From the NCBI GenBank assembly GCA_963969345.1, contig OZ017769.1:7505725-7569724 (forward strand): 64,000 bases of DNA, read 5' to 3'. This DNA is from Turbatrix aceti. Taxonomy: Eukaryota; Nematoda; Chromadorea; Rhabditida; Panagrolaimidae. How positions within the stretch are numbered: position 1 is the first letter of the stretch; each line of letters begins with the position of its first letter. Positions 10,007-24,200 of the stretch are shown here, piece after piece. The notes beneath the pieces are model-generated. The model searched no databases. It was given only the letters and a program-made list of their open reading frames with translations, and was not told the origin of the DNA. The translations under genes and the position numbers were made by a program.

Positions 10007-10846
10007 TGCGGACAGGGGTTGTTTTGACCTCTTCCGCCACAACATTCGACGTCCTCAGCGTTCGCGTCTGGGAGCAGTCTCGGGTTTCGTGCGACGTGGC
10101 AGGAGGAGCTGGATCGACGGGAATGTGCGTTGGACATGAAATATTCATGCTCCTGACGGAGGTCGTCCTTGCAGCTGCTGCTCTGCTCGTCTTCGTCGTC
10201 GTCGTCGTCGCCAACGTTGTCCGGAGCCTATAGGCTTTCGTTCGTTTGCTCGTTCTCATTTTGAATGCCCACGCACGCGCGCGCGCACACGATCACACGA
10301 CGTGTTTATTTTTGCAACCGAGTTTTCAGAACACCCCAGACTAGTCCTGCCTTTTTTAGACAATGAATGCAATCAGCACTCGTTAATGCGGATTAAGCCC
10401 GGTGAGAATATATCCATTTTTGTCAGAAATCCGTCTTATGTGTGCCATCTTCGCAAAAAAATACCCCTCCGAGAACCCGGGACGCGACCTTTGACGCCGT
10501 CGCCGAGGTATTAGCGTGGCCCATGGGAGGGAGGTGCCACGGCACGATCACACCACACCCGAAATAGATAGACAGGAGGGAGAAGGGCTCATCTCCGCAT
10601 CGATTGCACGTGTCCTTCGAGCCGGCTCGCTCGCCCGCCCGCCCGGCGCCGGCCCGGCGGTCGTCAGCCAGGAGGGAGGGCGGCAGCGGCCGGACTGCGG
10701 ATGGCATGCGCCCGGCAAAAGCCGTCCGCTTACAAGTCGGACGGGAGGGCGAAGAGCTTGTGTTTTCTCTGTGTGTGGCCGCTGGCTGGTTGCCGCAAGA
10801 CAAACAGCGCATGCCGAAGAAGAAGAGAGTCTCTTCGCGTGTCTGC

Positions 10847-10869
10847 GTGTGTGTGTGTGTGTGTGTGTG
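10847..10869. repeat. (GT)n microsatellite
   Basis: Perfect alternating GT tract of about 23 bases in the region upstream of unc-13. Open reading frames running across this position are a by-product of the simple repeat. Confidence 0.9.
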
Positions 10870-12225
10870 CTTGCTCGTTTTCCGGGCGCTCTTTTTGCCG
10901 AAAACGTGTCTTTTTCCTGGCATTTTTCGACATGACAAGCTCTCCTTTCCCAGTCGTTTTTCGCTTCTGCAAGACGCCTCGAGCTGTCAAAAAGCCGCGA
11001 CGCATCCTGCGTTCCCCCGGGCGCATACTTGCCCGCCGGCTGGAGCTGCTGCTGCTGCTGCTTTGGCAACGGCAGCGGCGGGCGACTCTCGAATCATCGA
11101 TAATAAGCTAGACTGCGGTGCCGTGACTGACTTGACTTGTCCGCAGTTATAGTTGGCCTGTACTCTTGCCAATTTCGTTTCGTTATTATTTTTTGAACTC
11201 TGCTCCTGACCAACCACGCCGGACTTTGGCACGGCAAAAACCTGTGCAGTGCTTTTTGTGCCCTCGGGGGTTCAAAAAACAACAGTGGCACAGTGCCGCC
11301 AGGCTGTCTGACACTTGATGGGATAAATGCTCCAAAAATACGAATACGCGTGATTTTGTCTGTCTTGTGACGCGTTATTGCCTTTTTAACGGTATACACG
11401 AGTGCCGCCATTCTGAAGTGTGCCAGGGGCTTGTCTGGGAGTGTTTTTCGCTGCGAACAGCCTAGAATTTTTTTTGTACATAAACTGCTAGCTTTGCTGC
11501 TGACTGTTGTTCTTGTTCTTGTTCTTCGTGTTCCTTCGGCCACACCACCACGTAATTGAGATTTGCCCCGTGGGAGGAAGAATGTTTGGAAATGCGATGT
11601 AGTTTCGAGATTTTCGCGCTCGTTTCTTTGATGCATGCGAGGTCACGCTTGCTGCAATACGCATCACGCATCACAGCTGCAACTTTGTTGCATTAAACAG
11701 CTTTCTTTCGACCATGACTCACGGTCTGCTCACGTTTGGCAGCGGAATTAGCTTTTACATGCCCAAGGGCACATACACGCAAACGTTTGTTTCGATGGTG
11801 TCTGTGCTCAAATAAATATTTAAATAAATAATTTCGCCGCGTTTCATTCATTTATTCATCCCGTATGCCAACAAAATCCGTGTTAAATAGAATCCAGAAT
11901 CCCTGACGCGATTTGTTTGTTTATTTACAAACAACCTTTTTTTGGCATCAGGGCATCCGCGGCGGTGACGTTCCTGGCTTTGTGCCGACGGCGGTTGCCG
12001 GTTGTTGCGATGTCCATTTCCGGCGGGTCGTTTAAGATTTTAAAATTTTCCGTGCATTCATTGCGTGTTGAACTCCTTTCAGCCTTTGGCGCCGTTCCAG
12101 TACGCTTTGTGGAACCACACACACACGCACACACCTGTCGACGCACCCGCCTGCCATGCCCTAAGGCTTAAGCCTTCTCTCTCCCGATCGACGACGACGA
12201 CGACGACCCCAGGCGCGCCGGACCC

Positions 12226-15200
12226 ATGTCGCTGCTCTGCGTCACCAGTAAGGCCTAGGATTCTCTTTAGACGACCATGCTGAGCCGTCACTCGACGCAA
12301 GATGAGTTCACTTCCCTCATTGTTTCAGTCAAGAAAGCGCGGCTCCAAGGATCGCTCGGTGAGGCTCTCTCCGGTCTTTTCTCCCACCTCCCACCTGCCT
12401 ACGCATGCGAGAGCTCGAAATTAAATCCGACAAAAGCAGCGTCCCATGACGAAAAGCGTCATTCTACTGTTTTTTATTTCGTTATTTTTTTCATTCTTCT
12501 TCTTTCCCCTCTTTTTTGGTGTCCTTTCGTTGGCTCGTTGGCTCCTAACCTCTATCAGCTAAATTTATAACATCTAACAAATCTTTTTTTATCCTCTTTT
12601 TTTCTTTTGTTTGCGTAGTCGTCGTCCGTCGCTTTCCTTCTGTTTCCGGCGTTCGCTCCTTTGTGCTTACTCAGAAGCCGAAATATCTTTAGATGACTTT
12701 CAAACGTACGTGACCATCAAACTGCAGAATGTCAAGTCAACGACGGTCGCGGTCCGGGGCACCAAGCCCAGCTGGGAGCAGGAGTTCATCTTGTTCGTGC
12801 TTTTTTATACATAATACAACAAAAAGTCGCCGCCGAGGGGGGAGAGAATCGGAGTCAGTGGCCTGGTCGGCAAATTCTCGGAAACCCGTGCCTCGCTCCT
12901 AAATCGGGAGTTCCCACGGGATCCTCCGGGCAAGAAACCGTATAGCTCGGTTGCACGTTTCTTTTTTTCGTGTGTGTTGCGTGTTCGGCGTTGATACATG
13001 CGATACCGAATGCCTAGGGGTGTTCGACAGTTTTTTTTTGCACGACCAAAAATCCAAAAACCGCCGAGCGCCCGACCGCCGACTTTTGGCCTCTCCTGAG
13101 GAATGGACTGTTCCCTTTTTCATTTTTTAATTAAAGTCATATCCGCCACCGACCACGCCACTGGCTCCAGCTGCCGAGGGTTGGCCGAAGGGTGCTTTTT
13201 GTCGTCACAAACCAGCTCAATTTCGACAAGGAAATCAGATTTTCGCAAACTGAGTTTTATCTATAGATACTAAATTTTTCGAGCAAAGTGGAAAAAGGCG
13301 TTTTGCTATGTATTTTATTTTTGCTGGCATTTGGCAACAAGTTGGAGTTGTTTATTTTGGTTCATTTTTGATAAGAATCTCGTAAATATTTTTTTCTTTA
13401 CTCAAAACAAAAAAATTAGAACATCGGCCAACCCGGGGGACTTGCTTTCTTTTTTTGTTCCCAAAAAAGTTGCACGAAAGAAGGTTTTCAGCGAGATCAA
13501 CCGCCTGGACCAGGGCCTTATGCTGGAGCTCTGGAACCGAGGCGTTCTGTGGGACAAGCTGCTCGGCGTCGCCTACGTCCCCCTCTCCTCCGTGCAGTAC
13601 AGCGCTGCGCCGGGCGAAGGCAAGTGGTTCCAGATCGACCAGGAGCTTGAGACTCGAAACGGCCAGACCGTGGGAACCGTGAATCCGACCGGACACTCGG
13701 TGCTTGTCGACGCCCGCTTTGAGCTTCCCTTCGGTGAGTGTCCGCGTGCCTACCGTCACGCCTAATTGATTCAGGCGCCATGCCAAGTCCGCACACTCAA
13801 TTTTTGAAAACGTCTTTCTTTTTTCTTTTATGCGTTAAATTATTTTGGTGGCCGACTGACTGGCGCGGCAGTGATGCCTTCCCTCCAGTGGGGCCAAAAC
13901 ATCAAATTGTAACGTCGTGCTACGACAGAGGCATGGTTTCCTATTGTCAGAGGGTGTAATCTTCTCCTGACAGGACAACGATGGCTCACAATATCGTGTC
14001 CTGGATGACAGTGCCTATTTCAGACGCGCAACCCGGTGACGCTGAACAACTCCAGGCCAAGCTGCAATCACTCAATCAAATTGAGGCTGTAAGTTTTTAA
14101 GAGGCAAAAAATTTTGGCATATACGATAGGTGCACGTGAGTCGCGCAAGACCCAGCCCGTGTCATGTATCTTGCCCCCATAATTTTTTTGGCAGCTGCCA
14201 GCTTCTTTGAGAGGTGTCTTGTTCCTTGATAGCCTCCTTTTTTTTTCTATTGTTGGCACTGGCATTCCTCACTTGACACGCCGTAGCGTTCGATGATGAC
14301 GAAAGACGAAAGCTGCATACCACTTTGCCGCAACCCGAGATTCAAGTTGTTTTTCGAGGTAGTAGCGTGTGGCAGTATTCGTTACGCGCCTGTTCTGCTC
14401 TGCGCTGCCCCAATTTGACCCCATTGTGCCACGGCCGACCGCGGCCGCGGCACGACGTCTCCAGGCTAAATGAACGCCGGTGTCAAATAGCGTCCGACTT
14501 TTGACTTTCCCTTGCCTGATTTTTTAACATAAAAGCTTCGACAAGGCAAAACCAATTAATTGGGGTTTTTTACGATCCATTTTTTAAAAACTCCTATTTC
14601 CGTTAGTTGATTGCAGCGATTTGGCTTACTTCCTCATTTTTCACCCGAGTTATCACAGCTTGCTTGCTTCGAGCCTCCATGCTGGCTGGCGGCTGTGCGC
14701 GAGACCACAAAATATGCTTCATGCTTGAAAAACTCGCCGGCGGCACTTTTGCCAGTTTTAGAACAGACCTGAAAATGCATTGCGCGCATTCTTTTGCCAA
14801 AAAAAAGCAATTTTCCCACTTTTTTGGCAGAAAGTTGATTGATTTATGTTCTCCAGCGAAAAAAATCGTTTGGAGAAAGGATTTTTTTTTGTGAATACGT
14901 TGTTTCTTTTAAAGTTTGTTTTGGAAGACCTATTGGGTCTGACGCTGCCTATTTACGCCTTTGTATGTGCCTGACCACCGAAAAAGAGGCATACGAGTGC
15001 CGTTGGTGACGCTCACGTCGTTGGCGAACGGCAGCAGCGGTCTCGGTGGCACGCACGGGTTTTTGAACTCCAATAAGCGTGTTTTTTGCCTACCGGGGCC
15101 GGTGGCGAGTTCCCACCTGGCGACAGCGTTGCCGCATCACTTGCTCTCGTCGCTTATCAAAATTATAAATTCAAGGTTTGATGACTCGATTCAAAGTCAT

Positions 15201-18200
15201 AAAACAGCGCTGCATCCTGGTCATTCCGTTTCACGCGCACGTGTCCCAGAAGATCTTCGTCTTAGGATGCTCTTTTGCGCCGCTTTCATCCAACTGCCTT
15301 TGTTTTGGAAGCTTCGTGCACGGTAGACCACACGCGCCGGAAGTTGGGTTGCAATCACGTCCGTCTCAGCGATTTCCCGGGAAGCGAAGAACCACTCAAA
15401 GCGCGCGTTATTGGATTGTATGGCGGGGTTTTTTGACGTCGAGGAGGGGGGGGGGGGAAGGAGCGAGGGTCGACACGCAACCCGAGTGCCACTTGCCCTC
15501 CTCCTCCTCGACGTCGGCGTCGTCGTTGTCTTATCGACTCAGTACTTGCGCCTGGTTGTCGCCGACAGTCCCGGGCGGCAATATCCTGTTTGCCCCTCCG
15601 GCCTCCGCTAAATGACACCCGTTGCAGGAACAACACGCCTCGCCTTCCATGGTTCCGCAACACCGGGCGCCTTTTGTGCACTGTAAGTTGGTTGCTTCTT
15701 CCTTTTTTTCTTCTTCCGACCCACTTTTGGCCCTTTGGCCCTGAGGGGCTTGGCCTATTGCCCTTTTTCCCTCTCACTCACTCAGGGGTCGTTTAAACAC
15801 TTTGAATCGGGAAGCCATTTATCTATTTTTATGCAGCCAAGATCCATCTCGTCTGCACCCGTGCAGGGGCTTGTAAATAAATAGTATCTCTGCGAGAGCC
15901 TCTCCGAGAGGGAGAGGACATGCAACTTTTAATCCCATACCGCCGTCGCCTGTCTGCGAGGGGGGCACTAACGAACTCTCGAACGAGCGAACGAATGCGC
16001 GTCATTGACTCCAACTTGGCGAGGAAAGAAAAAAAAGAGTTGTCGTCGACGACGCAAATTTGTTGCACTGACTTATGTTAGCTGGTGGCCAGATGGATTT
16101 TTCTTGCGCGCGCAAAGCAATTGCCCAATCCAATCCTAATTGGCGGGGGAGGGGGGGGGGGGCACAAAAAGTTAGTTGGAAGTAAGCCGGCTTGTCTGTA
16201 TCCATCCAGGCTGGGCTAGGCCAGAGGACAGGGCCTGGCCTCCTCTCTGGTATGTGTGAGGGGTTGCTCAATAATTCATATAGAGCCATAACGCGTCGAC
16301 ATCAGTAGCGGTACGGGCAACGGCAATGCTCGCCGATGACACGACCGGATTTAGTATTAATGTCTGCAACATTCATCGCTCCAGACAGTTTCATGAGAGA
16401 AACTACTTTGATCCACTCTCACGGGAACGAACGCAACAAGGAAGGGCCATTGGTTGCGTGTTTTCAATATGGTTTTTGGATTTTGGATTTTGGTTACCTG
16501 GGCGGGGATGAGGCAAGCGTAATCGTTGAGGTTTGATCTTGTTTCTTTTTTTACACTGCGAATGCTCAAATTAATTCAAAGGTTGAATTCTGTCCGTTTT
16601 AAACTCTGAAAACGGCGGCACAAGATGTCTCGGAAAAGATCCGTCTCACACATAGAAATAATAAAAAACACCGGGTTTTTGTGGTAAAAAAAATTTGTTT
16701 TTTGTGCCACCGCCATAAATTGCACGACTCAGCCTTTTCGTAGTTTTTGGAAGTGGGAAGGTATAATTACAATTTGTCTAGTCTGCAGTGCAAATTGCGC
16801 ACGCAGGTGGTTGTTTCCCGGAGGCTAAAAAAACAACGCAACCACCAACAGAAAACAAAATAAATACATGTTCGACTCTTCTTTTTTATATTATACAATT
16901 TTGATGTCCCGGAAGATGAATGCTCGATGGCAGTCGGACAAGTCGTTGTCATGGCTATTCTCTTTCTCCTGGCAGTCTGTGTTCGTATTCGGAGCCCACA
17001 CAGGACCCACTTTGTTTCAGCCGGCCTCTCAGAAGACAGCGACTACACGTCTGATGTCTCGTTTCCAATCCCGCATCAACCGAACAGCAGCGCACACCAG
17101 TGGAACTCTCATCTGCATCCGAGTGGCAGCAACGCCTTCAAAGTAAGTTTCCCTCCCGACAGCCTGTCCTCCGCACACAAGATGAATTTTTGCAACCATC
17201 AAATTTGCGCGTTTTGATTGATTTCCGTTCAAAAAATGACTAAAAGGATAGCGTGCTTTTCCGCGTAATGCTACCCCTGCCAGGGCTGCTGCCAATCGTG
17301 AATTTTGACACTTGAAAAAAAGGGCGCACAAAAAGCACAATGGTGGCAAAATTAAATGACAATAACTCTTGGCACGCACTCTGGAGGGAAAGAAGCAGAT
17401 GCAAAAATAAGGTTTCCTAACAGAAGTTGCAGGTCAGCTACGAAGACGAGGAGGACGCGTACCGTCGTCGAATGGCGGACGAAGAGGAGTACGATGGACG
17501 CTACTACGACGAGCACGCGGGACCCTCCGCGACCCCCGATGGCTACGATCACCCCCACGGAGGCTACGAAGGCGACGAGTACGATGTTGAGATGGACGAT
17601 TTTGGAACGCCTGATGCGGATTACGGAAGCGTGCCGGGACCTGCGCCTATTGGAGAGCTGTATGACAGTGAGGCGGAGTACGCTCAGCATCACAGAAGAC
17701 CCGGCGGGGGTGGTGGCGGGGGAAATGTCAGGGGGCACCCACATGAAGTTCATGGTGTTGGAAGTCATGGAAGACACCCGGTTTCCGCTACTGCTTATGA
17801 CAGCGAAGTCGAGTATGGCCATCAGGGTCTTGATCGAAGGCAGCAGTCCCACGGAGAGTACGACAATGAATCTGATGCATACACGGATCATACTGAACCC
17901 ACACATCATAGGTACGACGTCTATGACAGCCACGACGAAGTTCCGGCGACTGTTAGGAGGTTGGCAATTTTTTAAGCATTGGAGAAATGAATTTTTTTTA
18001 AATTTCAGATACGACTCAGAAACAGACAGCTACTCCCAGCACCCGGATGACGACTACCACAACGAGGCAGCCCACTCCAGCGGGTACATCGCGAACCCCC
18101 GCCAAGCGTACTTTGCAGAGGAGAGCGCAGAACTTGAGGATCCCGGTCTGGCGCCTGCTTACGGGCACCCGGATGACTACGACGACCACGTCGCCCAGCC

Positions 18201-21200
18201 GAGTGGCTTCCATGACGACGAATTTATCGAGGAGGAACCAGGTCTGCCGCCACCTGGCGCCTATCCTGCGCAGACGTCCAAAGCATCCATCGCAGCCCAC
18301 ACATCGTACGCTGGAGGCCTGTACGATCGGAACAACCTGGAAGACCCGTACCACGATTCTACTCCTCCAACAACCGCCTATCACGACCCCCACGCCCCCG
18401 TCGGACAGAGTTCGTACGACGAATCCGACGCCTATGAACACTACGAAAACGAAGGATACCTCGACCCCGTTGATTTCCCACCAGAAGTCCCAGTCGAGAC
18501 GAATCTGGCTGAAACGGGTGCCGTGGACTACGAACCGCTCTCCTACAACAGCCGACCGCCAGGCGATCGCTTCAGGACGGTCTCGCCGCCTTCGACGTCC
18601 ACGACGATGCTCGCGGACACGCAAACGCATCCAGGAAACGGGTACGTCCCCAACGGGTACGGTGGCGTGACGGGTTTTGGAGCGATGATGACCCCTGTCT
18701 TCCACGACACTCACGACAACGATTACGGGTCCGGGTCCGATCACGCGGAATCCACGGAAAGCGGATACGCGCAACGCTACCCTCCGGGAGTCATGTTCAG
18801 GCGAGTTTTTTTGTCCACGTTTGTTTGTTTGTTTCTACGTTTCTATTTTTGCGCTGTCCTGTAATTCGTCCCTCATTAAGACTCCCTCCGGTGCCATTGG
18901 CGCGCGGAACTCGCCTTGGGGGAATTCCAAAAAAATGCGTAATTATTACTTTTGCGAAGTATAACCGCCATGTCAGGCCGATAATTTGCAGCGCGCGATG
19001 ATTAACCTAATTACAGCGTGCCTCGGCTACGTGCCGACGACCGTGCACGTGATCTTTTGTCGCCACCGAACAAAAAACACCCAATTAGAACTCAGGAAGT
19101 GGCTGTTATCAAAAACTTGTTTGCATTGCATCCGAGATTCTTTTTTGGTTTTTTGGCGGCGCATCATTCCAAAGAGCATGCCGCCGTCGGGGTTTCTGTT
19201 TTCTGTTTTGGCTCTGACTGAGTGAGTGAGGGCAAATGGAGTGCAACGGATGACACGGAAGTGCATATTAGGAACCCAAGAACCCCCCTCCAAAGTGCAC
19301 GACGACCCCGGATACCGCGGATGGCATATTTCCGGTGCACCAGGTGTTTTACCTTTTTTTTTTGTTTTATTTCCGTCGACGCCGGGCACAGCTCGTGCCA
19401 TCGGACTCGGCATGCCGGGTTTCGATACTAAATACATTTCGGAAATGTAATTTTCACAGACACCAACTCGGCTTTGACTGTTGTTGTGTTGCGCGGAAGG
19501 CATTGCTGCTCTGGAAACTGGTGGCGTCGAGTCCAAGTCAGTGGCGCTATCGCTGTCGCTGCCGACGTCGAGAGTCGAGCGTCGGGACTAATCAGATCAA
19601 CTGAGGTTTTTTTCGAATGCGAGCGAGCCAGATTTGCGGGGGTGCTGTTTTTGTGACCACTGGGGTGACCGGCGCTGCAGTGCCGGATTGTTGTCGCCGA
19701 AAGCAGAGATTTTATTTGGAGTTTAAAAAACTGTCAAAAATATAAAAAATAAGTTGTGCCAAAAAACAGAAATTTCCGTAACGTGAGAACTGTTTACCGA
19801 ACGAATTTCCGCTTTTTTTTGGTTTTATTAGCTTTTAAAAAAAATTGTTTTTGTTTTTCAGTCCACTGCCAGAGGAGCCGGAAGAGCAGGGCGCCATCGT
19901 ACAGCCGCCAACGTTGCCCGAGAGCCCCGATCGCGATCACGATCGTCGGCTGGGTGGCCCGAGCACCACCAGCACGACGAGCGTCATCGGTAGCGGTGGC
20001 GTCACCGTCGGCAACGGCGTCATGGCCCCCCACGACGAAATCATGTACCCCCCTGCAGGGCCTTCGACGCCTCAGGCAACCAGTCCACCGAGGTCTACCA
20101 CCGATCTCCTGAAGCCCAGCGGGGCTGATGAAGCCGGCGAACAGGCAAGAAAGCACGATTACCGGGAACTCTGGCGATGGGCCTACTCGACAGCGTGCAA
20201 GAACATGCTCGGACGAGAGGTAGGTTGCTTTCGTGGTTTTTGACGGAGCGGGCCATTGACGCAGCGCAACGGACCTTCTGACACACACGAGTGGCACACC
20301 CGTGCTAAATATGTACGCGCCGGATGTTTGCTCCTTGCAGCCGCCTATTTTGGTGTTTTGGAACCTGAAATTTTAATCGTAGACGGACAAAAAAACAAAA
20401 GAGAGAAAGAAATTCGTATAGAATAGCGGAATTTATCATTTTTTTGCCGGTTTATTGTTTTTTGAACCCAAAATGATAAAAAAAGAGGAGGACGAAAATA
20501 GCAAAAAAGCAAGTTGGTTGGTTGTAACCCAACCGGGTGTGCGTGTCAGAAGGCACCGTTAACAGCCGAACGGGGGGTGTCCCGGGAATCCTTGCAGGGA
20601 GGGCACGAGGAGGAGGCTGAAACCACGACCGAAGGCATGACTTGTCATTTGTCAACCAACATTTTACGCAACGAGGAAAGAACAAAAAGAATGTCGACGA
20701 CAAGCCGCGACCGACGAAAAAAAAAAGAAAAGAAAAGAAGAAAAGACCGCGTTTATCTATCTGGGTTGTTTGACTGCGCTCCGCGAAGAAACTCGAGTGC
20801 CATCCTTATCCCTCCTCTCTCAGGCAATCTGATTACTTTTCTTCCTAGAAACCGTGTCGCCAAATACATATACGCGCGCGCGTGCGTCTTCTGTTGTCGT
20901 ATCCGGGCCAGGATTCGGCTTTGTTAGCGCGCCAGACGGCTTTTGTCTAGGCGGCTCCGCTCGTGTGCTGCTGCCTGCCCGGTCGCCCAGAGGCACCAAA
21001 AGCCAAACCTAGCCGACAATTATCCAGTCGCCATCGAAGGTGTCATTTGCGGCCGCGGGCGACGCCACCTGTGCGGGTCGAGCCTCGAGGCGCTTGAGGC
21101 TGTCGAGGCTAGGAGCAGCGTGTGCCCCCCATTTGCATCTTGTTGCCACCACCCTCCTCCTCTCATGAACGCGCACGGCCGGCCAGCGTGCCGCCCGAGT

Positions 21201-24200
21201 GGCCTTTTCCTGTGCCCCTGCAGGCTTAAAAGTCAACACGTCTCGGTGCCGTCGTCGGCGTCCGTGCCGTCGTCGCCGCCCTTCCCAGGCGGGGAGATGA
21301 GATGCAGTCGGTGTTGTCTCTGGTCTTGGTCCTTGGCCCCCTGATCAATGGCGCGCCCCTCGCCCCGGGTCCTCTGGCCCCCTACGCCCTGCCCTGCGCG
21401 TGGCGTGTTATCGCCTCGTTGCGAACCACAACCATAACCCCAACCACGACCACCACCACCAGGCACGCTGCGTTGCGTCGCTTTGGGCGTTCCTGCCGGG
21501 CCATGTGTTATGCGGGCCCGAAATGATAGAGGCAGCTGGCCTCGCGTCGGAGCCGACGCCGCCGCCGTCGCCGCCGCCGGCAGCAGCAGCAACAGCGGCG
21601 GCGGCTGCAGCCAAGTTTTGCGCGCGAGCAGGGCGGTGCAGTTGGCGTGAAAGTGGCTCTGGCTGATTAGTGTGCGCGCACTGCTGCTTTCTCAGTGTGC
21701 CCAGCGAGGCGCGTTGCAGTAAGGAGTTGGACATCACCATTATTTCTGCGTCGACGGCTACAATACTCAACGCCGCGGCGGCGCCGTTTCCGCCGCGCAA
21801 CGGCGATGGCGTCTCCCGTACACGCGGCACGAGCATTTACGTGTCACTCAATCGCTCGCCCATCTCGAGGTGGCGGGAATCGCTCAATCCGGCCGAGGAG
21901 AAGTCACTCAAGCTGCGCCCAGTCGTAGTCGTCTTCGAGCCCGGAAATGGCTTCCGCGCCGTCGACGCGCCCCCCTCCGTCCGCAACGACACCGGTGATC
22001 GCGCCCAGGCGCTGCTCAATTTCTCAAAGTCTTTCAAGAAGGTCAAACGGGCTAAATCCGCCGCTCCCAACCGAAAACGGCGTCGGAAGCGACGGCGGAA
22101 GCTGCGCAGATGCCGGAGTCTTCCTGTCAACCGTCCGCCTCTACCCGAACTCATGTACGCCTTCGTCTACGACGGCGAGGCTGGCTACCTCGACGTCGGG
22201 GACCGGAAGCGGTCTTCGTCACTTGTCCCCTGTCCTCCACCCGCCTCGGCTGCTCCTGCGGCTGGGCAGAATCTCCTTCAACCGGAGCATCCGCGGACCA
22301 ACTTTCTTCGTAATCAGACAACGATCAGCACAATCGACAGCGACTCTGCGATGGCGCCCGGCACTTCCAGCCTCCCCTCGCCCCCCTTCAGACCCCCAGC
22401 TAGGAAATCTGGGCATGTAGTGATTTTTCACGACCCCCGGGCCTCTTTCCAGACCACCATCCTCGACCGCGAGCCCGACGAGATCGATGGCGGAAACTCG
22501 TTCTACCGCTCCATCGATGCGGCTCCCAACATGAACGTTGGCTCGACGAAGAAATCCATCCCGCTCGTCAGTGAACTCGTGAGTTATTTTTGTAACAACC
22601 CGTTCAAGTATGTGAGCACTGACTCTTTCGTCATCACGTTTCGCTCTAAAATAATATATTATCTTTCTTCTAAAAGCACACCACACTTAAATACATGTAC
22701 ACTGTGCAAAGTCAAAAGGACACACGTGGACACGCGTCCTTTCGGCGCCGTGGCTCGTCTCCGCCGGCAGAGTGTTCCCTGGAATGCCTAATGTCAGGCG
22801 AGGAGGGAAGCACCTTGTCTGGCGGAGAGTGTGCTCCGGTCACGCAATCGCCGCCACCGCCATCGCCTGCCACGTCGATCGGCAGCGGTGGTGGCGGTGA
22901 TTGTGCTTTTTTCCGAACTTTTGAGCTATGATACTTCTTTTTTTCTGCAAAATGACACTTACTAACTATTTGTCAATAAAATCTATGCATCATCTGTCCT
23001 TTCCGTGACAACCGGTCACTTTCCAGGTTCTAAAGGTAAGCCTATGACTCACACTCCTTCTGCGGTAACGTAAGGCTAAAAAAATCCATGTTATATACAT
23101 ACACCGTTTTTTGGATGGTTTTTATTAACGCTTTTTTGCCTTTGCCGATCCCTTGGTGTTCTAACCCTTCTCGTAGACGTGTTTGCTGATGGTTGTCTGA
23201 TTTCTAGTATTCCTTCCCCTGTGATTGGTTCTCGTAGCTGTTAGCTGTCGCCGACCACGGTAGGTCAAACAACTGGCCGGGATCAGTCTATCGACGACGA
23301 CTGACCACCACCATCGGTCATCGGTCATCGGCCGCGGGCTGACTGCGCATGCACACGTTCGTTGACTCACCCCTCACCTGGCTAGCTGGCTCTAAATATT
23401 ATTTATTATCTATCTAGCTCCCTCTCCCAACACACACTTCTTCTCACTCTTTCCCTTTCCCTTTTTTGCTTCGATCATCTGTCGTACGTAAAAGTGGTTG
23501 GTTGGGGGCCTTTGCAAAGTTGGTAGAGGCCCTAGTGGTGTAGTGGTGATTCTCATCGCACCGCTGACATCCGGAGAGCGATTTTCAGACTATGGCAACG
23601 AAACGGGCACAGGCAGGTCTTGCCAATGCCGCCCGGACCACGTTCAACGATGAAGAGCTGGTAAGTCGAGGGAGACTGGACTGCGATTTTCGCAAGGATT
23701 CACGTTACTGCCTAGAATTTTTCTGCCGAGCAAATGGGCTGGAATTTGATAGGGGCCTGTTCAAAATCGGGGGTGGGGGGATGAGAAGGATTTTGGTTTA
23801 ACAGAATCGCCTGGGAACAAGCAACAAACTATGTAGAAGAAGAGCAAGGTTCGTGCGAACCATTTCCGTTTTGTTTTGGGTTTTGGTTTCCTTTTTTTGA
23901 TCGCATCGCAAAACTTAAAAGCAGAAGATGTTGAATAGCCTTTGCTGTGGCTTCTGGATTTAATTTTGAGTGTTTTTGTTAACAAAACCTTTTTTCAGTG
24001 TCACCTGGTGTACCGGAAGACGCTACAGGCGCTCATCTATCCGATAAGCGCGACCACGCCTCACAACTTCCAGATGACCAACTTCCAGACGCCGACGTGG
24101 TGCCACGAGTGCGAGGGCCTGCTTTGGGGCCTTGCCCGGCAAGGTTGGCTTTGTCGACCGAAAAACATCCTTCATCCGTCTTTTCAGGACTCCGGTGCAG

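Larger units (their letters stand above)
9557..12225. other. unc-13: Intergenic region upstream of unc-13
   Basis: About 2.7 kb without a supported exon. It holds the inverted repeat at 9935-10006, a short (TCGTCG)n tract at about 10190-10212, CG/CA alternation near 10275, a (GT)n tract at 10847-10869, a (CTG)n run near 11045-11061 and a (CGA)n run at 12189-12206. It probably contains the promoter of the long unc-13 isoform. Confidence 0.4.

Noticed and set aside
10604..11152. Overlapping long open frames on both strands around the (GT)n tract
   Set aside because: They arise from simple repeats and GC-rich sequence, have no recognisable domains and lack consistent splice signals.
17356..18864. 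A single 502-aa open frame across the unc-13 linker
   Set aside because: The frame reads through the 17960-18008 intron in the wrong phase for its first part; the Tyr-rich frame 17433-17959 spliced to 18009 matches the composition on both sides.
23530..23580. tRNA-like 5' half with an A-box-like TGGTGTAGTGG just before an unc-13 exon
   Set aside because: No B box (GGTTCGANTCC) and no acceptor-stem pairing could be found; it is at most a tRNA-derived fragment.
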